Part shown: positions 49,406 to 59,933 of the stretch, piece by piece
How the letters are laid out: each line of letters begins with the position of its first letter
How positions within the stretch are numbered: the first letter of the stretch is position 1
Source: Monilinia fructicola
Lineage: Eukaryota; Ascomycota; Leotiomycetes; Helotiales; Sclerotiniaceae
Direction: 5' to 3'
NCBI GenBank assembly: GCA_008692225.1
Contig: VICG01000007.1
Location: 407,501 to 471,500 of the forward strand
DNA: 64,000 nt
Program-made: the position numbers and the translations under genes
Notes under the pieces: model-generated
Databases searched by the model: none
What the model was told of the DNA's origin: nothing
What the model saw: the letters and a program-made list of their open reading frames with translations, nothing else

Positions 49406-52206
49406 CTACGTAACAGTGTTCTTCTGACCTACTGTTCCATTTCCCAAATCCAACTTGAATTCTACCAGATTAACAGAGTTTCCACCCCCCATTGACACGT
49501 TCATGGCAGCCAAATTTTCAAAACTTTGTTGATTAAAGAACTTTTGCAGTTGTCCTTGTGCTGTGACTGCATTGTCTAGATTCTCCTGTTGTAATACAAA
49601 AAGTACCGTGACTCTTGCAAAGTCTAAGACTTCTTCGGTAATAGTAAAGACGGCTGTTGGATCAATGGTGGAAGTTGTCATGATAGCAGATGAAGTTTTT
49701 GTCGTAGTCGGGGAAGAAGTTGCGTAAGGCAATGCAGCAGAAGTCGACGCGGCGGAAATATACGAAGTAGCTTCATATTGTGAAGAAGCATAAGTCGGTT
49801 CAGGAGTGGATGAGTCAACAGCAATGATATTCGTAGAAGTGTAAGTCGAGTCTGAGCCCGCGCCCGCGATCGCGCGCACCATGACCTTCGTGGAATCTGG
49901 CTGTGCGTCCTTTTTTATCTTGGAAGCCTTAGTGGGCGTGGCTTCGGCGTTGGCGTCCCCGATTCTTTCGTCATTGCCATCAAAAGTGACCAACGAATTT
50001 TCGGAAGCACAACTCAAGTTTCCAGAATTAAACCTCGCCAAAATAGTATTTTCGAACAAAGGAACGGAAAAATTAGTTTGCGCAGCAGAAATAAGTCGGG
50101 GTATGGAGTCGCCAATGGTAATATTCGTGGCAGTGCCGGATGACATAGTAGTACACCCAGTAGATCCGGCCACTGTGCATGTGCTTCCAGTAAATCCATT
50201 TGTACATATGCAAGAACAAACAGCATTGTCAATGTAAGAAGTACCACCATTTTTACAGGTAGTTGAGGGATCTGCAGCGCATTTTTGTTCTGGGGTGGTG
50301 GTTGCGGCGGTACTTGTGGGGGGCTTGTCAATTACGAGAAATTTAAGAGGTACGACGACGGCCGCCGCAATTATTATGAGTAAGATTATAAAAACGACAA
50401 TGAACCCCCAGCAAGGTAGACCGCAACACTTTCTTTGTTTCTTTTCAGCTGTACTAGATTTCGGATCATTCGGATCGTATTCTGGCCAAGCCGATGCAGG
50501 TCGTGGAGTATCGCGAGCAGGTGTTTCACGACCAGGTGGTGGAAAGGCTGACAACATTCCAGAGAGAGTTGAATCTTGTCTAACAAAATTAGGAGAAACT
50601 GGGACGCGTCAGAACTTATGCCTCGGAAGAATAAATTTCACTCACGTTCGATTTCCTTCTCATTTGGGAAATCTCTCTCCATTGGGAAATCATCCAATCC
50701 CATACGACTTCCTGGTCTTTTACCACGATCCATCATTGATGCTAACCTGGTTGCTCTCCTAATTAAATCCGGTAAACTTGTCAAGCTGCCTCTGGCCTCT
50801 GCATCCCTTACCGCATCGATATTGAGACGCGGTGGTCGACGGATTGCTGATAGTCTACTAAAAGGTCCTCCCTCGTTCGCAAAAGGTGATTTCGTCCGGA
50901 TCGTGTCGCTAGGCAAGGCACTCGCTGCTTGATATGCTCCGAGCATAGCATTTGCGCCTGGGCTTCTTGTTCCATTTCGTGGAGGCAAATCTGTCGTCAT
51001 TGCCGTGGCAATAGTTGGGACTGATTCGTCAGAACTAGATGGGGTGGGGTCAATAAGGCCAGTACCACTAGCTAAAGGTGAGTTTGGATTTCCAGTGATC
51101 GGCCATTGTGTTGACCTTTGAGCATCTACTGGACTTAGTGAGGATTGCTGTAATGGTGTTGGGCCTAATCGATGGGTGTCGGGTTGAACAGGCGTGTCGT
51201 CAATCTGTGCTGGATCAATCTGACCTGAGGATCGCGTGGTGATCATCGAGGGTCTCGCTCGTTTGCCAATACTAGCACTTCTAATTAAACCTCGATCATC
51301 ATTGTCATCTGATCCTCGAGATTCTCGACCTTCCGATACCGCGTCGAACCTTCTATCATTTTCATAATCATAATCATAATCATCCTCATCCGATCGATAA
51401 TAACCTGGTGATTCAGGTCCCCAACTCGAAGGTATAGCTGCACTTGATGCATATGAACTGTGTGATCCAGGAAGTGTTCGAGGACTGAGGCCCATGCCCT
51501 CTGATACCTCTGGAATTGGAGAAACGTAAGAAGCTTGTGAGTAATATGACGATGCACCTCGTCTAGAAGTTGGCGGTGGCCCTAGATTAGCACTTCTCCT
51601 GACTGATGGCGGAATGGCCGGTACTGGAACGGGGAAGTCAGGGATTGTACCAACGGATGAAACGGTCGAAGGACGTGATGACGACGTTAGTGGCGATTGC
51701 ATTGATGGAAAACTTTGATCAAAGTCATCAGCTTGATTTCGTGGTGAAATACGAGCTTGTGGTAATGGAAATGAATTTTGCGGCTGTGGAGGTTGTCGTG
51801 GTTGGGGTTGGTACTGAAATGTTGGAGTAATATCTTGTATTCTAGACGAATCAAGGAGAGAAGGTACATGGCTAGGCCTTGGTGGTCTTTGAGGGGGTGG
51901 GCCGCGATTAGGAGGAGGCTGATATTGTTGAGGTTCTGAGCCAGGAGTTGTTCCAATCAATGGCCACTGTGCTACTTGTGTAGGTCGAGAAATCGCCATT
52001 CCTACGGCACTTTGAGCACCACTCTTGGACGTTCCTGAAGAACCTTGAAATCTTGCTCTTGGTGGACTTGGAATATTGCTCGGTGATGTAGGATCGTAAG
52101 GTCTTGGTGCAGGTACCGGCTCCGTAGGTCGACCAGCTGCCGCTCTTTCTCTTGCCCTCTTCACTGATCCACCCCTCGTTGTCGAATCCCATTGTTGTTG
52201 ACTCAT
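49406..52206 (-). CDS. Large single-pass membrane protein with EGF-like domain
   Basis: Two exons. Exon 1 is 50646-52206 and starts MSQQQWDSTTRGGSVKRARE. Exon 2 begins at about 50574 (acceptor ACAAG) or 50547 (acceptor GTCAG); both keep frame after the GTGAGT donor. Total is about 900 aa. The first 520 residues are Pro/Ser/Arg-rich and disordered. Then comes a Cys-Lys-rich juxtamembrane stretch (KKQRKCCGLPCWG) and one hydrophobic segment of about 22 residues (FIVVFIILLIIIAAAVVVPL). Next is a compact EGF-like module (CKNGGT, six cysteines, GFTGSTC), and the Ser/Thr-rich remainder looks heavily O-glycosylated with a final alpha/beta stretch. The layout predicts a cytosolic N-terminus and an extracellular EGF module at the plasma membrane. 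Function unknown, possibly a wall sensor. Confidence 0.85.
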
Positions 52207-54656
52207 CTGATATAAATATCACGCCGTTCGTACTACCAATGGTAAAATGATATTCAGGTATCCGCAAATTCGGGACCAAATATCCAAACAGTCGGGACCT
52301 TCAGCGTATTATTTCGTTTGTATCTGCATGAAGCCGTCCCTTTTAGATTATTATCTCCGCCGTCGTATGGGTCTTTTCTTTTCCAAGTCTTCAAAAGTAA
52401 CGAATGTTTTTCCCTCAAATATGCCGCGCCACAATGAAATTTAAACCAGCGATTGAAAATGAGTATCGAAATTTCGTGAAAAGGAAAACGGCGAGCCTTG
52501 AGATGAAAATGATACAAAAACCAATAAAAGAGTGTAATTTCGGTTCACTTGGATCCGGTTGAGAAATAAAGAAGAATCGAATGTTTGTTGGATTAAAGTA
52601 TACTTTCGCATACCATATCAATGATCGAAGGCGATTCGTATGTAGTGAATATAAAAAGCCAATCCAGGCTATGGATATGTAATGGAAAGTCGAGGGTGCA
52701 CTTTGTCTATTACGAAGAAGGTAATCTGTGAACATACAATCAATTAGTAACTATCGCCAGCGACAAAAACGACCTGCGCTCAATGAAAGGAAGACGAAAG
52801 ATAGACCTGCTGCCAAAAGATTTGACTGGGGATGAAGAGGGGGCCATAGGGTAAGACACACGATAGTCTGCGTTATCAAGTACCAAAAACTGTTGGCTAA
52901 CTGGCGAACACGAAACTTCAAGTCGATATAGTGTGCCTCAATGATCAACTGAGAAAGGTAAAGACAGTATTAGGTATGAGGGAGGGAGGATAATCCTCCC
53001 TCAGCAAAGTGGTCACAGATGAACAACAAGGCCGAAAAGTCCCTGAAAATGGTATACTACAAGTAATCATCCGGACATGTTAAAATCATTCACATACATT
53101 TGGTGTTTCGCAAGCATGCGTGAATGCTTGTTGCAGTATGAAACCTTCCCTCAGTTTGTCCTTTCTCGTCCCCCGATCCGATATCGTTGATGAATTCCTG
53201 ACGTCGATAGAAAAATGTATAAACCCCCGTCGTCGACCTCAAACGTTTACTTCTTCAACGGTTCCGCCTGCTTATGATGCGGGAGCCCCGTCTCTCCAAG
53301 TACAAAATGGAAGAATTGATGACTGTATTTTTATTTGGACGAGGAATTGAACTACCTAGTCGGTATGTGGATGCTTTTCGAGGTTGGTAGATACGGGTAT
53401 TCTTTTGATCGTTTCAGAATCGGGATCCTATCACCAACCTACTGTATCCAAAAATGAGCCTCAAGCCCTCGAGTCGACCAAGAAATGCTGAAGCGCAAAT
53501 CTTGGGGGTATGAATTTAAAGAAAGTTATCGACGATAAGATGAGGCCACAGAAGAGAAGGATGGAATTGAAAGGATTTCGAGTTCAAAAGGTCGAGAAAG
53601 GTTGTGGTTGAGAAAGGAAGTTGAATTCGTAAGATAGGTAGAGAGGTAGGTACTTTGACTGAACAGACGGGAAGGAAGGAAGGATCTACAGTCTCTCTGG
53701 AGCCATAGCCAAAGGTGTTTGAGCCAGTGGGCAAAGAAAATGAATGGTCTGATCGATACTCCGTACCCTGATCAGAACCTGGGAATTGTCAATTTGGGGG
53801 GGGGGGGGTGAAGGGGTTCTTCCTGTGATGCTACACACTACTCTTTCTTCGTATAAATGAGGGGATGGGAGAACGCAGGCGGCAGGACATAGACGAAGTA
53901 CTCCTACGATGCGATGCAGCCTCAGCGAAAGCAAGCAATGGCAATGCTGTGAAAGGTACGGAGTACTTAGTATTCCGGGGACTGTACTCTATTTGAGTGG
54001 TCAATTTCATGCGTTGATTGGCTGACTGGCATAAATCTTGCAGAAGGTCATGAATCTGGACAAAGTTTCTCACTATACCTTGTCCCCCGAATGATCCATG
54101 ACCATATCATTGGACCCATGGCCAAGGACCTTGGCCTTTCGCCATTACCGATATAAATACTGTAGTGTAGTGTAGTGTAGTGTGGTGTGGTGTATGGAGT
54201 AGTGTGCTGTATTACTTCCCTTGCTTATGCATGATGATGGAAAAGATGGAAAGACATTGGACCGGAGAAGAGACAGTTCTGTATGGAGGAGTGCTGTACT
54301 ACAGAGTGCTATGATTGAACTGGGTTGAACATGAAAAAGACTAATAGAGTTGCAACTTGCAAGGGGTTGTTGGTGGTCAGACTCGTATAAAGGTTTTTTA
54401 TTTTTTTTATATTTGCTTTACTCTGTACTTACTAATCGTTTAAAAATGATTTTAAGAGTCTTTAATAAGTTATAACTAATGACTATTATAAAGTAAAGAA
54501 AGAGAATAAAGGGCTTAATACTAGTATTCTTTAGATCTCTAATAATTAATATAGTTAGATCTTATTAATTAATAGAAAAGTTAAGCTATATTTAAATAAG
54601 TAGTTGTTTTTAATATTTATATAATTATCTTTAATTCGTAGTATTTATTTTTAATA

Positions 54657-54694
<38 letters not shown>

Positions 54695-55064
54695 TTATTT
54701 ATTTATTTATTCTATTTAATTATTATAATTTAAAAACAATATTAATTTCTTCTAATATCTAATATCTTTTAATATTATATATAAATAATAATTAATAATA
54801 TATATATAAAATAAATTACTATTAACTACTTTTACTATTTATCTTATTATACTATTAATATATCTTATTATAATTATAACTATATTATAACTATATTATA
54901 ACTATATTATAACTATATTATAACTATATTATAACTATATATAACTATATTATAACTATAACTATTCCTATTATAAATTAAAACTATTATTATTATCTTA
55001 GTTAACCTTAGTGTCTAAGCATTTAACCTAATATTTAGGTCCCAAAGTATGATTTCCAAGTTCC
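52207..55064. other. Gene-free region; microsatellites and AT-rich patch
   Basis: Upstream of the EGF-protein start no gene can be supported. It contains a GTGTA/GTGTG run (54159-54193). From about 54395 an AT-rich patch holds a TTA array (54657-54692), TTTA repeats and an 11-bp tandem (TATTATAACTA, about 54875-54965). Confidence 0.5.
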
Positions 55065-55072
55065 AACCGAGT
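55065..55072 (+). repeat. Candidate 8-bp target-site duplication, left
   Basis: AACCGAGT here and in the same orientation at 63982-63989. It lies exactly 8 bp outside the core inverted repeat on each side, which makes it a good candidate for the duplicated target of the 8.9-kb transposon. Confidence 0.6.
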
Positions 55073-55080
55073 GAGTCGAC

Positions 55081-55107
55081 AGGTCGGATGGACGTCCATC
55101 TGAGCTC
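55081..55107 (+). repeat. Left terminal inverted repeat (core)
   Basis: Begins AGGTCGGATGGACGTCCATC and ends TGAGCTC; the reverse complement occurs identically at 63947-63973. Further inward, a GTCGGGTGGAC word occurs in direct orientation near both ends (55128-55138 and about 63879-63889). Confidence 0.85.
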
Positions 55108-55682
55108 CCGTGTACTCGGAAAAAACGTCGGGTGGACTAGTGGGGCGCGGCTGACCTTTTGCGAAATGGGTCCGCAACCTCTTCATAATTTATGCAGAAC
55201 GTCCGATCGTCGATCTCATTGAACAGTAGATTTGCGTGATTGAATTGATCGTACCTCTTCAATTGATTCTAATCATAGCCGTATGGAAACGTTTAATAAA
55301 CGTTTAATAAAACGTTTTCAAAACGTTTCCAAAACGTTTATGCCCACCTAATTCTCAAATGTTATATGTCATCTATAAAGCAAAAAAGAGATTCGAGAAT
55401 TAATTAATATTGCAAGCAACCTCAATTGAATCATTTATCTACCTTGATAATTAACGTTGTATCAATTCGAGTATTGCTTTTTTTCGTTTATATTATCTGA
55501 TATTTCCCACCGAATTTTTATTCCAACTACAACTACTCTCGCTTACAACTTTTTTTCGATCTCCCCATCAGTGCTCTATCAATTCATTTAGAAATCACTT
55601 ACTAAACGTTTTCAAAACGTTTAGAAAACGTTTACAAATCGATTTAAATTCTCACTTATAGATACTTGATTTTTTTTTCGAT

Positions 55683-57020
55683 ATGGCATCTGGACCTAAT
55701 GCAACTGTGAATACTCTTGTTTATTCAACGAAGGATCAACAAGCAGACGCATATCTTCGTAGTAACCCTCGTCCCTCTGGATGTTCTTTGTGGAAGTGTG
55801 ATGAAGTAAGTGTTATTCAATCTCAAAACGTTTAATAAACGTTTATTAAACGTTTTCAAATCGCTTTTTGTAGTATATTTATTAACATTTATTAATTATC
55901 TTAGAATGATGTTTATCAAGTGCCTGCGGGAGAAATATTTTGTCGTGCACCTTGGGGTCCACGCAATGAAATTTGTCCAAAACTCGTATGTTATCATTGA
56001 ATATAAACGTTTTTCTAAACGTTTTCTAAACGTTTTCAAATCATTTAGATCAAATACAATGCTACCAACAATCTTCGTCTTCATTTGAAGCAAAAACACA
56101 TTCGGATCTTTCGTTTGATAAGGGGAAAAAGGGTAGTACGAGAATGGTCAGTACTCATTATTAAATAATTTTTAAATAACTTTTAGTATTGTTCTTTCTA
56201 TTCGTTTTGAAAACGTTTTCTAATCGTTTTTAAAACGTTTGCAGGAAGATCAAGCAGTCGCTCGGGAAGCATTCGCCCAATGCTATCGTGCTCACCTTGA
56301 GTACGAGAAGTCAATTGGTGAAGTAAGACAAGAAACTGATGATAGATTGATCTCTCAAAACGTACGTGATCTCACTATTATTTTTCAACCTTTTTGAAAG
56401 CATTTTATAAACGTTTTCTAATCATTTTTTAAACGTTTTCTAATCATTTTTATAATCATTTTGAAAACGTTTTCTAAACGTTTAGAAAACGTTTTCACTT
56501 TCCAACATTTATTAATTTTATATGCAGAGTCATTTCTCTCCATCAAAGAAATTGCGAAAGAGAAAACGTGATGAACGCAATCACGAGCAAGCACGCGTTC
56601 GAGAGGAAGCAAGCAGAGCAAATTGCATCTGCTGGACCTTCTCGTGTGGTGAAAGATTGCCCTGTACGCAAGTATAAGGGAGCTATGAGAGTAAGTTTAA
56701 ACGTTTTCAAAATGGTTAGAAAAACGTTTAGAAAACGTTTATTAAACGTTTTCGAGATAAGTTAACTAACGTTTGCTAATTGTTTATCAATTGTTTAGCC
56801 CAACGTAACGCGAATGCGAGCTGGCTGTGGGTTTAAACCCAATCAAAAATGTGATCATTGTGTTGCTGCTTCGCGTGATCGTTGTCCTGATGTTAGTGCA
56901 CAGGATTGGACTAACAATGGAGGTTGTATAATTCTTTTGAATTATAGGAAACCTTCAAATAGAGTCGACGATGTTGAAGATGAAGATGAAAACGATGATG
57001 AAGAGGGTAGTGTTGAATGA
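55683..57020 (+). CDS. Transposon zinc-finger-like protein 1
   Basis: Six exons with five introns, every intron carrying an AAACGTTT cluster. Exon 1 (55683-55805) encodes MASGPNATVNTLVYSTKDQQ...CSLWKCDE and exon 2 (about 55904-55985) encodes NDVYQVPAGEIFCRAPWGPR...EICPKL. Exon 3 follows with NNLRLHLKQKH. Together they give C34-x4-C39, C54-x10-C65 and H80-x4-H85, a likely zinc-binding module. Later exons give a charged helix (EDQAVAREAFAQCYRAHLEY), a basic segment (KKLRKRKRDERNHEQARVRE) and a second cysteine cluster (CGFKPNQKCDHC...RCPDV) before an acidic tail. The exon at about 56528-56690 is readable only by switching frame near 56590-56620, so this copy may carry a one-base indel; the exon-3 donor is also uncertain. 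Probable DNA-binding accessory protein of the element; paralogous to the next gene. Confidence 0.65.
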
Positions 57021-57725
57021 GTTAGATTGGGATTTTTCTTTATATTTGGGAAATATTCTTTTTGTTACTTCGAAATATTTTCAACTTGAATCCGAAATGT
57101 TTTTTAAACGTTTTCTAATCATTTTATAAACGTTTTCAAAACGTTTAGAAAACGTTTACACAAAGCAATTTTTTCATATTAACGACCTTTACGAATTCTT
57201 CAACTAGGTAGCATAATAATAAAAATATATGGTATTGAAAGAATTTTATTTAATAGTCATTTTGGTATGTATACAAATAAAGATCTCAGGTTAAATTCAC
57301 CAATCTTATTATAAAGAAGTATTAAAAAATATTAATCAAACACTTATAAAATATCAAAACAATACTTATAGAGTACTATATAAACACTTATATAGCACCA
57401 TACAAACACTAGAAATCATCGATCATAATATAAAAAAAAGACAAACAATATACCTACAAATTATTTAAAAAACGTTCTCTAATCATTTTCTAAACATTTC
57501 ATAAACGTTTTCGAATCGTTTAATAAACGTTTTCTAAAATGTTTTCTTTCTACATATCTCCTCAATCTCCATTGTTTAATTTACATTCTTCGGTCATGGA
57601 TATACGTTTATCCTTTCGCTAAGATATCCACTTTATTTTTGTATTAAAACTATAGTATTTCCACATCGTGAATCGTTCATTCTCTCTTCTAACTTTACTT
57701 TCAATCGTTTAAATCAAAATACATT
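57021..57725. other. Spacer between the two zinc-finger genes
   Basis: 705 bp with two AAACGTTT clusters (57100-57160, 57470-57545) flanking an AT-rich stretch. It should contain the terminator of gene 1 and the promoter of gene 2. No coding frame. Confidence 0.6.
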
Positions 57726-59716
57726 ATGTCTACTACTTACCCTTCGTCTTTTTCTCAACGACCAAATCATTGTCCTCCATATGAAGAGATCAAATGCAAT
57801 GTAATGTTACCCTATTCTAAATCAATTCATTATTAATATATTTATAGGATTCGCAATGTACCAATAAATCAAAATGTGTTAAAATCTACCCTGGGGAAAG
57901 GTTTTGTCGAGTTCAAATTGATGAAGATGGAGAATTGTGCACTACAAATGTATGTAACTCAATTCATTTCGAATTCATTTTCTAAACGTTTTTCAATCGT
58001 TTTCTAATCGTTTTCAAAACATTTCCAAATCGTTTTTGATTCGTTCTATAGCTAATTCTTGATCAGCATCAATATAAACAAACTAATGCTTTACTTCTAC
58101 ATTTGCGTAAAGTTCATAAAGAGGAAGTTCACTTTCATTCCGTTCAAGGTGTACCAAATACGGTATGTTGATTATTGATAAATAATTATAATCAACCTTT
58201 TTTTAATTTTATTCTTAATAGGCAATGAAAAATGCAGCATATAAGCATTTCAAAGCTGTATATGCTTATATTCAACAAAACACCAAAGAGAAAGATAAAA
58301 ATATTGAAACTAATGATTCAATCAACGAATCGTCGAAGGTATCTATTAAAAAAACAATCCGAAAATGTTTTTCAAAACGATTAGAAAACGTTTTCAAAAA
58401 CGATTAGAAAACGTTTCAAAACGATTAGAAAACGTTTTCGAATCATTTTTCATACATTTTCTGATATCATTAAAATAGAATTCTCTACACTCAAAAAGCT
58501 CGAAGAGGAAACCTCCTACTCGACGTAAATTGAATAAAAGTCGACAACAACAACGCGCTGAATCTCCAATACTTTCTAGTGGAGATCAAACTCAAGAATC
58601 AGGACCACCAGAACCAGAGATTCCTGCATCCCCTCAAGATAACATTCCAATCCCCTCAGAAATCGATTCGGAATCGACTTCAAAACGTTCTGAAAAACGT
58701 TTTGACATCACAGCCTACGGACCCTTCAACTACTACTACTTCCTCTACATTAACACCACATTCAACAACACAACTACCTCAATCTGCTCCGAATCCTACT
58801 AGCAAAACGTTAGAAAAGCGAAAAAATGATTCCTCTGAAGAGAATAGTACTAATAATCATGAAATAACAACTACTGAAAGTTCTATTCTAGTAAGAATTC
58901 TATTCAAAACCTTTTGAAAACGTTTAAAAAACGTTTAAAAAACGTTTAAGAAACGTTTAAGAAAACGTTTAAAAAAAGGTTTATGCTAACTTATACAAAA
59001 AAGAAAAAACAACGAATCAATCCATCTACACAAAAATTTATTGATATTTGTAATGATATCGATAGTGCACATCCTCCCACTCCTCCTAAACTTACTGTAA
59101 GATTGTTCCGTTTATTTTTCCCTCAGTTTGCTCGATGAAAGAATTCATTCTAATACGTTTCTTTATTATTATTATTAGCCAAATACTAGGCCTCGATTAG
59201 ATACAAAGATGAGATGGAATGCAATTGGTGGACCATTCGATCTACCATATTATAATCATTTGCCCAACGTTACTGAAATGTTAAAAATGCTTAAAAGGAG
59301 CTCGAAATGTTGTATGAATTGTTCATCAAGACCATCAGGATGCAATCTTAAATATAAATCAGGGAAAAGCTGGAAGGTTTGCAAAAGTAAGTTGATATCT
59401 ACTCAAATTGAAAACGTTTTGAAAGCATTTTCAAAACGTTTACTAAATGTTTTCAATAGAATGTCCATGTCCTAATTGGCATGCACCATATTTCGTATCT
59501 GATGCATGCGATGATATTAGAATGTTTAAACAGCCTGTTGATGAGAATGGGAATATGATTCGATTTCATAAAACGAATAATACTGATACTGATACTGATG
59601 TTGATTCTGATGCTGGTAGTGGTAGTGGTAATGTTAGTGTTATTAGTATTAGTGGTAGTGGTAGTGGTAGTAGTAGTGTTAACACTACTAGTAGTGTAGG
59701 TGATAGTGATAATTAA
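57726..59716 (+). CDS. Transposon zinc-finger-like protein 2
   Basis: About eight exons. Exons 1-3 encode MSTTYPSSFSQRPNHCPPYE, CTNKSKC...ERFCRVQIDEDGELC and NALLLHLRKVHKEE, giving C24-x4-C29, C45-x10-C56 and H76-x4-H81. The C-x10-C and H-x4-H spacings, and a phase-0 intron three residues after the fourth cysteine, are shared with the upstream gene. A Ser/Pro-rich region follows. Near 58675-58702 two motif copies lie in the exon and shift the frame; the sensible reading resumes as QPTDPSTTTTSSTL. Later exons give LPNVTEMLKMLKRSSKCCMN, then CPCPNWHAPYF (a second Cys-rich module), and an Asp/Thr then Gly/Ser tail from simple repeats. Four of its seven introns carry AAACGTTT clusters. Likely DNA-binding partner of gene 1 or of the transposase. 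Confidence 0.65.
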
Positions 59717-59933
59717 ATAATTGATATTATTATTTTCAATCATTTATATATTGATCGTTATGTTCTAATATTATATCAATCACTTTTGTAGAATTTAGGT
59801 TGAAAAATAGATCGCATTGCTATTCGAAATTGCTTTCTAAACGTTTAGAAAACGATTCGAAAACGTTTGATAAATGAATTGCTCTTAAAATAAAATAAAC
59901 TACTAGGAATTTATCATTGCTTTTGAAGTGATA
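59717..59933. terminator. Convergent 3' ends of zinc-finger gene 2 and transposase
   Basis: 217 bp between two facing stop codons, with one AAACGTTT cluster at about 59830-59870. Both transcripts must terminate here or overlap. Confidence 0.5.
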
